DNA of 64,000 bases. Origin: Mugil cephalus (taxonomy: Eukaryota; Chordata; Actinopteri; Mugiliformes; Mugilidae). The notes under the pieces were generated by a model, which worked only from the letters and a program-made list of their open reading frames with translations, made no database searches and was not told the origin of the DNA. The DNA lies in NCBI RefSeq assembly GCF_022458985.1, contig NC_061790.1:607001-671000 (forward strand), read 5' to 3'. The position numbers were made by a program, and so were the translations under genes. Shown one piece after another: positions 23,701 through 35,176 of the stretch; the stretch's first letter is position 1, and each line of letters opens with the position of its first letter.

Positions 23701-26700
23701 TGGCGTTTAACCCCAGACTATTGGCCAGGCCGGAGCCCGGGCCAGGCCCGCTATAGTTGGCAGTGGGGGCCCCGCCATAGTGTGGGGGCCGAGGGTAGTT
23801 CCCTGTGGAGACAGATGGCATAAGTAGGTATCACACATGTAAGAAATTTATTTATATTTTTATTCGGTTTAACCCTCTAGAGTCTGAGTAGCATCAGCCT
23901 ATAGATCAGGTTTTAACTAGTGTTTCTAGACCAAGTAAAACTAGACTGGTTCTAAATAACTGAGGTTTTTCCTGAATGTTGTCGTCATGTTATTAGGTCG
24001 CTAACAGGAAGGGTGAGAAAGCTAGCAAGAGGAGACGGAGAGCTAGCAGAGGAGAGAGCTAGCAAGAGAGAGAGCTAGCAAGAGGAGAGAGCTAGCAGGA
24101 GGAGACAGTAGCAGGAGGAGAGAGCTAGCAGGAGAGAGAGAGCATAGCACAGGAGGAGAGAGCTAGCAAGAGGAGAGAGTAGCAGGAGGAGAGCTAGCAG
24201 GAGGAGAGAGCTAGCAGAGGAGACAGCTAGCAGAGGAGAGAGCTAGCGGAGGAGAGAGGAGAGCTAGCAGAAATGGAGGAGAGAGCTAGCAGAGAGAGCT
24301 AGCAGGAGGAGAGAGCTAGCAGGGAGGAGCTGGAGAGCTAGCAGGAGGAGAGCTAGCAGGAGGAGAGAGCTAGCAGGGGAGGAGAGAGCTAGCAGGAGGA
24401 GGAGAAGCTAGCAGGAGGAGGAGTGCGAGGAGAGAGCTAGCAGAGGAGAGAGCTAGCCAGCTACACATGATAGAAAGAAACAACATGACAGGCTTTCCTA
24501 TTGGTGAAACAGCTCCATCAACCAATCAGGACATGATGTGTCAGTGGTTGCTAAGCAACAGTGAGGCTATATTCAGTCTATGGAGACATTTAGACATTAT
24601 TACTGGTTGGACACCTGATAGTTGTGGACATGGTCCTAAATAGTTTTAATGGAAATAGTTGTAAATAACTAAATGTGTTGATCAGCTTTAGAAATGTCCA
24701 GGTTAGATTTACATTCTAAGTTGTAGAAATCTAAATTCTCCCTTCTGGGATTTGATGGTTTTAGTGAATGTAACAAAGTGAACAGTTTTTAACATTAAAA
24801 TATAGAAAGAGAAAACCTGAAGGAATCAAAACCGGCCCATTAAACTCTGGGGGCTCTTTTAAAGAAAAAAGATGGGGACACCAGATTTAGCACCAGCTAA
24901 TTTCCACCTGTAGTCCTCCATAAAACATAAAACAGACCCCACAGAAAAACAAGTGCATCCATGATAAGCTTGACTAAACGCTCACCCTAGAGCTAGCCAC
25001 TCTACTCTCTGACTAGTGTCCCAGTTTACATGCAACGTAAACATACTGTAAACACACTGAGCGATTACAAGTACCGACACACAGTACCACATTTACTTGT
25101 ACATTTTCCTCATACATACTCCCGACAGCGCCACCTAATGGTAGGTCAGTGCGTACCTGGGGGTCCGTACTGGCCGTAGGAGTGGCTGCCCTGCTGGTAG
25201 GAGCTGTGGTGCATGGGGCCTCCTGACACCGGGTGGGGGGCCATGGGTGGTGCAGACTGCCCCTGGGGGCCAAAAGTAGACCCCTGGGGGCCACGCTGCA
25301 TGGAGGCAGGGAAGCCTGAAAGCAGATGAGGGCGAGGTGAGAATCTGCTTCATTCCCTCTTTGTACACGTCTGTGAAGGTTCATCCAGGTCAAAGGTTTG
25401 ATGTCTTTTTTCATTCATTCCTTCTGACGCATGTACATATATACGTATACTGTGCACATTCACATATACTTAATACACATGCATCATGTCCTGTAATATG
25501 TTAACAGCAGAGAGTCGTACCTCTGTCCTGAGTCATGGCCTCCTGGGAGGAATGAGGACCAACATCTGGTCCAGAGGCCTGAGGAGTCAGCTGAGACCCT
25601 GAGACACAGGCACAGACACCAGTTAATGCTAAGCTAACAATAGTATATAGTAGTAGTAGTGCTAATGGTGCTATTGGCAGTAGTGGGAGGTGACGTGGGC
25701 TGAACTCACCTGGTCCACTGGTGGGGGGGGACAGTGGTCCGGACCGTGACTGGCTGCTGGACCCAGCGGGGGACGGAGAGGGGGAAGGGGAGGGCCCAGA
25801 GCGAGTTGGTGGGGGGAGGCGGGGTGAGACGTGGGGGGAGAAAGGAGAGCGGTCTCCCTGAGCGCTTCCTGATCCCGACGCCCCTGAACTCACCGCGGCC
25901 TCTGTGCCGGTGGGCAAGTCATCGATGGAGCCGGACAAGTCCTGAAACACAGCGCGGTTCATCAGCCGGTTTATCAATGGAGCTACACTCACAACACCAC
26001 TACTAGTGGTACTACTCCTTTAATTCTTTCCTGTTCCATCCTTCCTTCCCTTCTTCCTTTCCTCTTTCCCACTTAAATTGTTCCTATTCCTCCTAACGAG
26101 GCCTGATAGGAGGATCAGTAACACCTCCTCCAGCACCTATTAGAGCGGTAGGAGGAGGAGGAGGAGGAGAGTATAGTGCTGCTCAAATCTCCCATCTGCC
26201 CCTGGGCCTCCTGCCAGCCAATCACAGCGCAGTAACTCATCCTCCCTCCGCCCCTTGCCAACAGCTCAGCCAATCAGCTGCAGCGCTGCACCACACACAC
26301 ACTAATAATAATAATAAAGAGTTTCTCTGCAATTTCACCTTCACCACCTCCTCCTCAATACCCCCACCTCCCCTCCATTCCTCCTTCTCCTCCATCTTTT
26401 TATTCACCTCCTCTTAGCTGGGATGCTATGAAGCTACGATAACGTAGAGACACAGGTTAAGATTATTGGACTGAATCTCAGTCATATCTAAAGTCAAGTG
26501 ACCTCGGCCTGGGAGGCCTTCGTTTGCAGCCGATATTTTCACTTTTTTTTTTAATTTATCTTCATGGAACTGAGTCCTCCTCCAGCCCCCTCCATCAACA
26601 GTTGCCGTGGCAACTGCATCAGCACCCTGACTTTAAAGAATAAATAAAAAGAGGAGACGAAAGAGGAGGAAGAGGACGAGGATGGCGACGCAGTAATAGG

Positions 26701-28733
26701 TAGAAATGAGGCCAGGGAGTAAGGAGGGAGAAGACGTTCCTCATGTTTTTTCTTTCAACATGTTTACGGATGGACAATATTTCCTGACTCACTCTCTCAC
26801 TCTCTTGAAAAACCTTAAACTCCAGAGAAGAGAGGAAGACCCAGACTTGATCCCTGAGGAACTCCAAACAGCTTTTTAGTTGATTGAGATGCAAAACACT
26901 GAACGAAAACCTGGATTTTCTACATGTTTCATTTTTATAAAATCTCAAACTATCCCATAAAAACTGCAGCTACAGAAAAGGAAGGAGGAACAACGGCGTC
27001 CAGAGGTCTTTAGTTTATCCATCCAACACTGAGTTGAAACTACTTTTTTTTTGAAGGGCTAGTGTAGTAAACCTGCTTGAAAGAGTTAAATGTCTTTTAA
27101 ATGTGGAGTTCTGCAGCACATCACCAGGACATTATTTCAGTTGCCCGCATGCAGCCGGGCCGACACCGGGCGACTCAGCGGGAAGCTTCAGGCGCTCAGA
27201 GCGTGATACCTGTGAGGCTCAGCTCCCAAAGAAAAGACGTCATTATCCACAACAACGACGACGAGCAGCAGGACAATGGAGAGCGCGCAGACAGCAGGGA
27301 GGTCTGAAGCATGTTCAATCTGTCACAAAGTCAGGGTCTGAATCACGACCACCGAGCCTGACAACAAACAACTCTTCTTTGTATACAACGGAGCTCCATC
27401 TGTCGGCTCAGAATCAGGACAGGAAGTCCAAACCCTGGGCTGACTCGCTCCAAAATGCAAAGGCTGTAAATGAAATTTAATCCCTGACTTTACCTTCTGC
27501 TGCTCTGGTTTACCTTTCTAGAAACAGGCTGAAGCAAATAAAGCATCACATTAACTTTTGTTCTTTAAGCAGGAAGGAGGAATGCCACAGTGGTGAATAA
27601 TTTGCATAAACAGACAGTGAAACAAAAAGAGAAGAGGGCCCAGACTTGATCCTTGGGGAGCTCCAAACCTCTTTGCAGCCATTTAAGACAGGAAACACTG
27701 CTTTGAGTTTCATGCGTGCCCTCCTGTCTAACTGTCTAAGGATGGTGTGTCTCCTGGTTGTGTTTGTGTGAAGGACTTACCGGCAGGCTGGACGGTCTCT
27801 CTTGACTCATCTCTTCGTGGTTGGGTTTCCCAGGAGTCATAGCAGCAGACTGGCCCCGGCCCCCATACGCCTCCTGAGGCACCTCCTGCATCAAGGCAGA
27901 CCAACGATAAGGTTTTTAAGGACTTTCAATCCTCTTTATCGTCATTGTTGTGGAAAACAACGAAACTGCCAGCTAGACCCGTCAGTGCTACATACAAACT
28001 CTATAAGACACAGTGGCTCTAAAAGTAAGTAAAACAAAGTTGAATACAATACAACAGATGCTCATCCAGCATATGTTCACACATTCATGTCTGGTTGAAC
28101 TGCAGACATTATTGCATGTGGCTATTTACATTGTTCCATGTGGATGTTGCGTATAACAGGTGTTTCTATTTCCCTTAGAAATGCACAAAACCTGAATATG
28201 TAACCGGAAACACCTTCTCAAATATGTGAAGCTAAAACATTTCTACTCTGTCATGAGGTGGTTTTTCAGACGTATCGATTTAAAAGTGTAACACAAAAGT
28301 GCGCCGTTGCCACCGGAGATGACGCAGGGGGTCATGTGACCAGTTCATGTTTAGTCCATCTTTATTTAAGAGTATTTAAGAGAATTATGAGACGAGACTT
28401 TACCAGAGCTGCAGCTTATTCACACCTTTCAATGGAAACTCTGTGAGCTCAGCCTGGGAGGCCTTCGTTAATCTCTGAATCTGAATTTGAATCCGTTATT
28501 CCTTGTGTTTACTTCCCTGAATCTTTTGTGACGAACACTTGAGGATGGACCTGAAACTCTGAGGATAGAAAGTTGCGATCGGACCAATGGGATGTTGATG
28601 CAGGGAGGATTGAGTCGCACCTGTTGAGGAAGTGGGCGGGGCTGCATGTAGGGTGGCTGGCTGGGGGCGGCGGGCTGCTGCTGAGGAGGGCTGAAGTAGG
28701 GCGGCTGGCCTGGCTGACAGTATCCACCCATGC

Positions 28734-28767
<34 letters not shown>

Positions 28768-31700
28768 ACTGTACTGAGAGCCCATCTGAGGAGAAAACAG
28801 GAACACCAGCGATAAGCAAAGACGCTTAAATCTGCGACACCACTCGGACCTCAGGGCCTACTTCCTGTTTAGGGTGGCTACTGGATCCTCGGTGGTGGTG
28901 GTTTCTGTGGACACTTCAAACAGTACTGAGGTTTTGGCTAAAGTTTTATTTAACTTTCATTAATAAATTAGATTTTTACATCAACACTCACTGAAATACT
29001 CAGAAATTCTACTGAATGACATAAAGATTGTTTTACTTTGATGGAATTTTTTGTAATTGTTTTAATTTTCCTGTGTTTCCAAATGAATGAATGTCTCGTA
29101 TCTGGTTCCTGGTGCGACCGTCAACACTGTGTTATTTATGTGCAGTAGGAAAGCTGACGAAGATGAGGACTAATTAGTTAGACTTTCAGTCTTAGGTGGA
29201 GGGGAAACCAGGAACGTTGTGGAACAGGGAAACTGGGAAGAAGAACCTTTGTGGTGGCATGTGGCAGAATTCACTGGTCCGTGTTTATCCAGTGTTCGTT
29301 ACTAACAGTGTTATATGAACTCACATTATATGTGAACATCAGCAAACACAGGTATCAGCAATGAGGGAGAACAAGTTCCACACACATTTGATAATAACAA
29401 CCTGATGAGATTCAGCTTTATTTTTTTATATGTGCAGAAGAAGACACCCATTAACTTTTGAAATGTCTTTAAAATGTTTTGGAGGATGACTGACACAAAC
29501 ACCTGAATGTCAATGGCAGTTTCTAGTCAAAACACTCGGCTGGATTCCTGGAAAGTGACCCACATCTTTAATTTCCTGAAAACCTCCGAGTTCCTCTGAC
29601 TCAACCAGAGGTTTATGAAATCAGTATCTGTGTTACTCTATTTCCTGATGATCACATGATATTTGTCACTGTGAAACCTGAGGTCACATCAGCTAGCATG
29701 CTAGCAGCGTTAGCCCCTGAAGCTGCAGATGAATCTCATCTTTCTCAACATTCACTCCAACTTCAGACCACTTTGAATCAAGGCTGGTTCACATGTGGAC
29801 GGGGGTTTACGCACGATTAGCTGCTTCAGGCTAACGTTGTTGAGGCTAATGTTTTTACTTCAGTGAACGAGGTTCAATTTCTAACGCCGTCTCATTATCA
29901 CTGGAGGTTTTCCTCTTGTTCACATAAAATGTTACACAGACAATACTCCGTTATATCTCCCCAAAAAGATCCAAAATAAGAATCCTGCTCCAACGGGTCG
30001 AATGTCAGGACAACACCGAGTTTAAAACAGGAAGAAAGACAGACAGGGCGCCTCCTACCTGCTGCTGGGGGTACTGCATCCCTCCCATCCCCATGTGGCC
30101 TCTGCCAGACATTCCCATGGGGTATCTGTGAGCCGAGGGGGAACCGTAAGGCTGCCCGGGGTACGGCGCCCCCTGCTGCTGGGAGTAGGGGTTGTTGCTC
30201 ATGGCGTAAAGCTGAGAACGCTTCATCGCCATTGGGTCCATGGACGGCACCTGATGAAGATAAATGATGATTAAACCTCAATGAGGGATGTCCCGATTAA
30301 AACAGACTCTAGTTTAGACTGGTCACGCTCGTCATATTTCCTTTTAATTTTAGTTTCATCCGATTCCCAAATTAGCTGCTAGTTAGTATTTCCAGCTACT
30401 TCTCCATCTCCACATTGAGTTAGTTCTGGATCAATAAAGAATCAGTAAAGTTAACTGAGGAGGTTTGGAGACACTTCTGACACAAAGTTAGAGAAAAATT
30501 AACCCGACAGTCATGACTAATGTTTGGGTGGAGTTGTTAGAGACAGACTGACAAGGTTCAAGTATAAATGAGTTGTACCAGTGTAGGCTACATACGTAGG
30601 TTTCTGTGCCTACGTCCCACAGTCCTAAAGAAGAACCTTCAAGTTCTTCTTTATTTTAGAGACTCAGACTAGAACTGATCCCTGGAGGCTTCCATCCTCA
30701 GACTAATGTGCCTCAAGCTCCACTTTATTCAGAGACTCTTTGGAAGGACAGATGTCTGATTTAATTATGGAAAATATGTTGTGTACATATATATAGAAAT
30801 GTGACGACATAGAAATCATGGGTTCAACAATTAGAGATTCGGCTCCTCTGATTCAATTACTGACAACAAGCCAACATTTTTTACAAAACAATATCAGAGA
30901 CAAAGTCATAGACTGACCTCTATTGATGTTTGTGGAGTTTATTCAAGGACAGGCCTCATTAAAAGCTGCGTTGTGCATCAATAAAATACGTATCTAGATT
31001 AACCACCTTCCCGATTCACTGGGTAAGTCAGTATTATTGTGTTTTCAGTCAAATAAAACTAAGAAACGCAACAAAAGACAAAGAAACACGGAAAGAACTG
31101 CAGACATGTTCTGGTTTGGCTCATTTTAAACCACAAACAAAAGCTAAAAATGTGACTTTTTTCAATGCTTGGGTTCAAAAAGGTGAGAATATGTTTTTTG
31201 GTGTTGTACCAAAATTAATCTGTTTTCAGTGGAATTAAACAAAGAAAAGCAACAAAAGCAAAAAAAAAAAAAGAAAAGAAAAGAAAAGCTAATATTTTGT
31301 GTTTAAGAGGAATTGGTTCATTTTAAAATGAAAAAATGTGACTGAGATATTTAGCTGATTTGTTTCAATGTTGGTGGGTCAGAAAGTTGAGAATATTCTT
31401 TTTATTTTGTAACAAATGGAACTGAAGAGCAAAGTTGTTTTGTTTTCAGTAAAATAAAACTGTAATAAAAGCAACAAATGTAATTAAAGCTAATATTTAG
31501 TGTGTTTGTTAAGTGGAACTGGTTCATTTAAAACAAACAAAAAAAATGCTACAAATGCAACTTTATGAGACATTTAGTTCATTTTTCAGTGTTTGTGGTT
31601 CAAAAAGGTGAAACTATCGCTCCTGTTGTTGTTTTTAAGACCAAAGTAATGGATTGTGTTACATTATGTTGTCTGGAGAGATGGTTCAATTTGAGTTTTA

Positions 31701-34700
31701 TGATCTGAATATTCAGCCCTAAGTGCAGGTGGTTAACCTTTATAAGGGATTCGTTTTATAACAGGGAGTGTGGTGGAGTCTCACCTGATGAAAACAGGGA
31801 AAGTACCAGGTGGGATATCTCAAGCCAAAGAAATACAACAAACCAGAGAGAAGAAAACAAGAGACTTCGTTCTACTTCTATTTCCATAGCCACCGTGTTA
31901 TGATGACAGGGTTGTGTTGGCTCCACAGTCACTTAAAGTTGCTGCAACTTCTGTTTAACGCAGCTGAAAATATTCGAACATTTCCCTTAACTCATCTGAG
32001 CCTCTGCCTTTGAGCCCGTTATCCTCCCCCTGAAAAGTGTAAACTGAGCGAACTCTGATCCAGAGAGAAGCCTGAAACATGTAACTACCAACACTCCCGT
32101 CACATCTGAGCCATAACACCACACATCACTGCTTTCTTTTTAGAGACTCACAGTTTACTAAAAAGGTGACAGATTCTTTTGTGGAGTTAAGATGCCTGTT
32201 CTTGAGGTACAGTTAAGTACAAATACTACTGCACTTAGATTTTTCAGGTATCTGTACTTTACTTGAGTGTTTCTTATCCTTATTGTCTACGCTTGTAGAA
32301 AAATATCTGGACTTTCTACCGGAAAAACAGGCTCTTTAGTTTTTTAACGTCCACGGACGACATGACGTTAAAGACAGGACATGATCGGACACGACTAGAG
32401 CATCACACTAGAGAGGAGGAGGAGGAGGAGGAGGAGGAGGAGGAGGAGGAGGAGAAGGAGGAGGAGGAGGAGGAGGAGGAGAAGGAGGAGGAGGATGGAC
32501 ACGTGTGGAGTGAAAGGAAAAGCCAGACCTTCCCGTCCATCCATGGCCTAATTTCAGAGAACTGATCCCAGAATGATTCAGAGTCCGAATGAGTTTCTGG
32601 CTTCAAGAAAAGAGAAGCTGTTAAAATCATCATAGAGGACGTCTGGTCGGTTCAGTCTAAATTACTCTGACACAACTTTATTACTTTTGATAAATTATGA
32701 ACACGTTTCATTAATGGCAAAAAAAATAAAAATAAAAAAACATACTTCAGCCTGTACTTTCTGACTTTTCCTTGAGTAACGGAGTTGAATCAGCACTTTT
32801 ACCGGAGTATTTCTTTTCTAGAAGTATCTGTACTTTTACTTCAGTACAGAGTGTGAAACGCAATCAAAGCTGACTAACAAAATATGAGGGTTAAACCATT
32901 AGCTGCCCAGTTTGCTCTAAGAGGACCGAGCCGGTAGCATAACCTGTCCATCCAATAATAACCTCCAGGTAACGGCAACTCCAGACGGTTTCTATTTGTA
33001 GTGCAAAGAAGGACAAGTAAATTAGGAGAATGTGTACAGTAAATAAACTATCCTTTAAAAGAAGAATAAAACAGTGGACAAATTAGGAATAGACATTATT
33101 TTAATCGTCTCCTACGTTGGTTTACATAGTATGAAACAACAGGTGCTTTTTGTTTCTGTCTTCTAACGGTTTTAGTTTTAGTTTTTAGAAACAGAAAATG
33201 AAAATTGACCGGTTTCTAAAGTTGACGCTGATAAAAGAACAATGTCTTGAGTTTTACATTTTAGTTTTTGAATTTTGAAATGAAAATCGAACAACAGCTC
33301 ATTTTTGGTTTTTTAATGTTGTTTTCAGAACAGAAAATCCAATCCAATATGTGGGCCACGTATTTGACATATCTGATTTTATTCTTATTATCATACGGGA
33401 CAAAACTGTTTTAGTAATAAATAAAAAGGAACATTTTCAGTGATCTAAACGCAAAGTGGATTTGTCTTGAGGGGATTATTAGAGCCTTCGACATCAGTTA
33501 GTAGAAACATTGATGGAGTTTATTTTATTTATTTATAGTGCCATATTTTCCAAAAATACCCATGTTAAATATATTTATGTTACATGTTTTTCTACTGTTT
33601 TACATACATATTTTAATCCACCTCAGCCCTATTTATAAACACCAGCAGTTTAAACCCTTTATGTGCCAGTGTGTGTGATGCCATTACTAATATAGTTTGA
33701 AAAAGTTAATATAAATTTGTTTTACCGATTAAACCGCTCATTAAAACACCCCGGAGTATCGCACCGTTGACAGCAGCGAGCTACAGACACGTATAGCCTC
33801 TCTGCGGGCCTGTGCGTTAGCCTAGCATGCTAGTGTTAGCATAGCATGCTAACAAACCAGAGTCACCTTGGACACGGAATCGAAAACACCGACTTTTATC
33901 ACACAAATATGTTGCTTTTACCGCTGCGCATTAAAAAACAATTAACCGAAGACGAGTTTATTTATTTCAAGAGCAACACTTCCAGATTTTCTTTTCAAAT
34001 ATGCGTGTTTGGAGGTGAATAAATTACGTCTTATCCGCAGTGGATAAAAAAAAAACAGCCGTTAGTAGCGTAAAAGACAACCATTGGTAGCGTAAAAATA
34101 ACCGCTAGTAGAGTAAAAAACATCCGTTAACAGCGTGAATACCAACCATTAATAGTGTATATATAACAATCGTTAGTGTTGTAGAAAAAACAACCGTTGT
34201 TAGCGTAAGAAAATGCCGATAATAGTGTAAAAAAACAACCGTTAATAGCGTAGAAAAGAACCGTTTATTGTGTAAAAAAAATCAACCGTTCGTACTGTGA
34301 AAAACAACCGTTAGTGGTGCAAAAATTAAAAAAAAAAACAACCGTTAGTAGCGTAAAAAACAACCATTGGCGGCGTTAGCATAGCGGCTAACTGTGGAAG
34401 CTAACGTAGGCGCTAGCAGCAGGTTAGCCGTAAATAGGAGCGACCAGCCCGCTCTTAGTGCGGGGTATCGGGGTGTTATTCACCTGGGATCTGCCGCTAC
34501 TCTGCCCGCTGCTCCCGGGGCTCATACTCGGGTGGTTTCTTTGTTGTCCTCCCCCCCAGCCGTGAGCTGCAGAGCCGTACTGGGAGCCCATGTCCTTAGC
34601 CGGCCCCATGCTCTGCTGCTGTGGCTGTGCGGAGGGATTATTATAATCTGGATATCCACTTCCATAACCTCTCATCATCGGGCTGGGAGACGTCAACAGC

Positions 34701-35176
34701 TGGTTTAATGTCGGCGTGGAGCCCGATGGGTGCTGCTGCTGCCCGGGGAACCGCTGAAAACCTCCTCCGCCGCCTCCTCCTCCACCTCCAGCCGGGGAGC
34801 TGGTAGTAGCAGCCATAGCCGCTTTGCTGTGGTTAGCAGCGGCCGGGCCCATCAGGCTGTTCCCCGGGCGTGAGGGGCTCATCATGCCCCCGTACCCGCT
34901 GGTCCCGTAGCCGGGCCGGGAGTTCGGGTAGTGGTGGTACGGGCTGCTGTTGCTGTAGCCGTCGTGGGAGTTCTGAACCTGGTCCATGGTGCCGTGTAGC
35001 GAGTGCGCCGCCGCCGTTACCCCAGTCCCTGGGCTTTGTTGTCCGCCATGTTGATCAAAGCAAGGCCCTCCTCTTCCATCCCCATAATAATGATTAAACC
35101 CGGAGCTGGTTCCACTCGGAGGAGGGTTGTTGTTGTTGGTGCTGGAGGTGGTGGCTGATCCCAGGCTGGCATCCAT
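10689..35176 (-). CDS. arid1b: AT-rich interactive domain protein 1B (BAF250b), complete, 23 coding exons
   Basis: Exons in transcript order: 34484-35176, 30059-30250, 28621-28785, 27781-27885, 25710-25941, 25521-25598, 25157-25315, 23472-23802, 22585-22779, 21476-21624, 21306-21397, 20140-20283, 18608-18817, 17520-17727, 16405-16540, 15639-15817, 15103-15235, 14893-15009, 14729-14804, 13782-14553, 13566-13696, 12152-12746, 10689-11707. All are GT/AG and phases close, giving 6,111 nt or about 2,036 residues (human ARID1B about 2,250). ARID1B is the DNA-binding, scaffold subunit of nuclear canonical BAF (SWI/SNF) remodellers. Order: low-complexity Gln/Pro/Gly N-half, ARID about residues 850-960, Pro/Tyr-rich linker, C-terminal BAF250_C repeat fold about 1440-2036. 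1B rather than 1A is shown by 'SQPPTP', '[10 protein letters not shown]', 'FMEERGTPV' and '[15 protein letters not shown]', and by tmem242, cldn20 and tiam2 as neighbours. Exon 11 has a weak donor (AAG/gtctgt). Confidence 0.96.
12152..12746 (-). CDS. arid1b: arid1b exon 22: start of C-terminal domain with acidic linker
   Basis: It opens with '[15 protein letters not shown]' and 'GILEEYEVG', conserved in ARID1A/B, then a Glu-rich variable linker, '[11 protein letters not shown]' and '[19 protein letters not shown]'. It ends in phase 1 at a gtgaga donor. The human counterpart of the segment after 'HIQTHFE' up to 'EDEPR' is much longer and includes a conserved 'ATIDDVL' and 'KFPFG'. Neither is visible here or in the following 444-bp intron, so the linker is shortened. 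Confidence 0.93.
12780..13526. repeat. 12-bp minisatellite filling arid1b intron 21 (about 60 units)
   Basis: The array is built from 12-mers caggacaccacc, caccacacagac, caggacacagac and caccagtcagac in irregular order. Because the period is a multiple of three and no unit contains a stop in most frames, long repetitive open frames appear on both strands (Gly-His-Arg-Pro or Asp-Thr type on plus; Trp-Val-Ser or Cys-Pro-Gly type on minus). It lies wholly in the 819-bp intron 12747-13565, so these frames are not genes by themselves. Confidence 0.97.
13782..14553 (-). CDS. arid1b: arid1b exon 20: Pro/Tyr-rich region, poly-Ser tract, lead into BAF250_C
   Basis: The largest internal exon, 772 nt, residues about 1199-1456. 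It starts '[17 protein letters not shown]' (ARID1B-type) and continues through '[17 protein letters not shown]' and '[10 protein letters not shown]'. A poly-serine run (agg/gga-rich on plus, about 14078-14115) is followed by '[11 protein letters not shown]' and 'RRRLTAKD'. It ends in phase 1. The serine tract is a likely site of length variation. Confidence 0.95.
17520..18817 (-). CDS. arid1b: arid1b exons 13-14: ARID DNA-binding domain
   Basis: Exon 13 (18608-18817) gives '[19 protein letters not shown]', '[14 protein letters not shown]', '[18 protein letters not shown]' and 'EIGGLAM'. Exon 14 (17520-17727) continues '[14 protein letters not shown]', '[20 protein letters not shown]'. Together they form the complete helix-turn-helix ARID fold, which in BAF250 proteins binds DNA without strong sequence preference. 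The key aromatic and basic positions of helix 5 to 7 (NKNKKW, LKKQYIQ.LF.YEC) are intact. The intron between them (17728-18607) holds a pure (aagg)n run at about 18010-18033. Confidence 0.97.
18009..18033. repeat. (AAGG)n microsatellite
   Basis: Six tetranucleotide units in arid1b intron 13. Confidence 0.85.
19023..19772. mobile_element. Small DNA element with 17-bp terminal inverted repeats (candidate MITE)
   Basis: aaagcctctttcagaca at 19023-19039 is matched exactly in reverse complement at 19756-19772, giving a 750-bp unit inside arid1b intron 12. It has no transposase ORF. I could not recognise target-site duplications. Superfamily is unknown. Confidence 0.55.
20073..20131. repeat. (GAA)n/(GGA)n microsatellite next to arid1b exon 12 donor
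   Basis: About 14 gaa units then gga units. They begin four bases past the gtaag donor of exon 12 (on the transcript strand a ctcctc/ttc tract), so they form the first 60 bases of the intron. Confidence 0.9.
21880..22290. mobile_element. Teleost interspersed DNA-element remnant (candidate)
   Basis: Phrases such as 'tactggatgaaggtcaggactttgact' (in part), 'tgacattttctttcagagttcactgg' (in part) and 'ttggtccatcagtgatgag' resemble a very common fish interspersed repeat whose consensus includes 'gattcaggtcaggactttgac'. It lies in arid1b intron 9. There are no intact termini or transposase. Confidence 0.45.
22585..22779 (-). CDS. arid1b: arid1b exon 9: His/Pro-rich exon
   Basis: Codes for '[16 protein letters not shown]' followed by a His-Pro-Gln-rich run ('[18 protein letters not shown]'), then 'QQAAKAQPQ'. 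The position corresponds to the weakly conserved 'NRKAQEAAA...' region of human ARID1B, which is not His-rich. Phases close on both sides (2 nt in, 2 nt out). Confidence 0.85.
23996..24460. repeat. Purine-rich minisatellite with GCTAGC palindromes
   Basis: About 25 degenerate units of 'ggaggagagagctagca', period 15-20 bp, in arid1b intron 7. Nearly every unit keeps the 6-bp palindrome gctagc, while the gga/ga part varies in length. Confidence 0.92.
26040..27770. other. arid1b intron 4, no exon seen
   Basis: Part of the intron between 25942 and 27780. It holds C/T-rich tracts (26035-26100, 26340-26410) and near-repeats. 'cccagacttgatcc' followed by 'gagg/ggag' then 'ctccaaac' occurs at about 26841 and 27639. 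'cctgggaggccttcgtt' occurs at about 26508 and again in the next intron at about 28451. Confidence 0.6.
28621..28785 (-). CDS. arid1b: arid1b exon 3 with polyglutamine tract
   Basis: 55 codons: 'MGSQYS', then 11 consecutive Gln encoded by cag (tgc/ctg on plus, about 28735-28768), then '[17 protein letters not shown]'. It corresponds to '[23 protein letters not shown]' of human ARID1B. A pure CAG run is prone to length change. Phase 0 at both ends, so repeat changes in whole units keep the frame. Confidence 0.93.
28822..30040. other. arid1b intron 2, no exon seen
   Basis: Unique-looking A/T-rich intron sequence between exon 2 (30059) and exon 3 (28785). I find no conserved exon or repeat array. 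Confidence 0.6.
30251..34040. other. arid1b intron 1, mostly unannotated
   Basis: A long first intron. Contents: poly-A-rich stretches, related A-rich phrases at about 31050-31600 ('aataaaactaagaaacgcaacaaaag' in parts, several degenerate copies), a (gga)n run and palindromic 'agcatgctag' words at about 33822-33850. First introns often hold enhancers, but no specific element can be named. Confidence 0.55.
32414..32494. repeat. (GGA)n microsatellite
   Basis: About 26 gga/gag triplets with two gaa interruptions in arid1b intron 1. They produce poly-Glu and poly-Ser artefact frames. Confidence 0.92.
34055..34375. repeat. Degenerate minisatellite, unit about 25-30 bp
   Basis: About 11 units of the form 'aacaaccgttagtagcgtaaaaaa', with variants such as accattggtagcg and gccgataatagtg, in arid1b intron 1. 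The array ends about 110 bases before the exon 1 donor. Confidence 0.85.
34484..35176 (-). CDS. arid1b: arid1b exon 1: N-terminus
   Basis: 231 codons from ATG 35176. Conserved marks: 'QHGGQQSPG', 'QNSHDGYSN', '[12 protein letters not shown]', '[10 protein letters not shown]', '[18 protein letters not shown]' and 'SMSPGSSGQ'. The last items are shared by ARID1A and ARID1B. A poly-Gly run (ggc/gga, about 34766-34795) follows 'SSPAGG'. The start is the first ATG after an in-frame TGA about 33 nt upstream. This N-terminus lacks the several hundred Ala/Gln/Gly/His-rich residues at the start of human ARID1B. A further 5' exon cannot be excluded. Confidence 0.9.

Noticed and set aside
23996-24460. 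CRISPR-like look of evenly spaced repeats
   Set aside because: The units are contiguous and degenerate without unique spacers, and the host is a vertebrate. It is a minisatellite.
10689-35176. Assignment of the gene to arid1a
   Set aside because: ARID1A and ARID1B are similar, but [16 protein letters not shown] and CRAAKALLA-type words, and the tmem242/cldn20/tiam2 neighbours, fit ARID1B.
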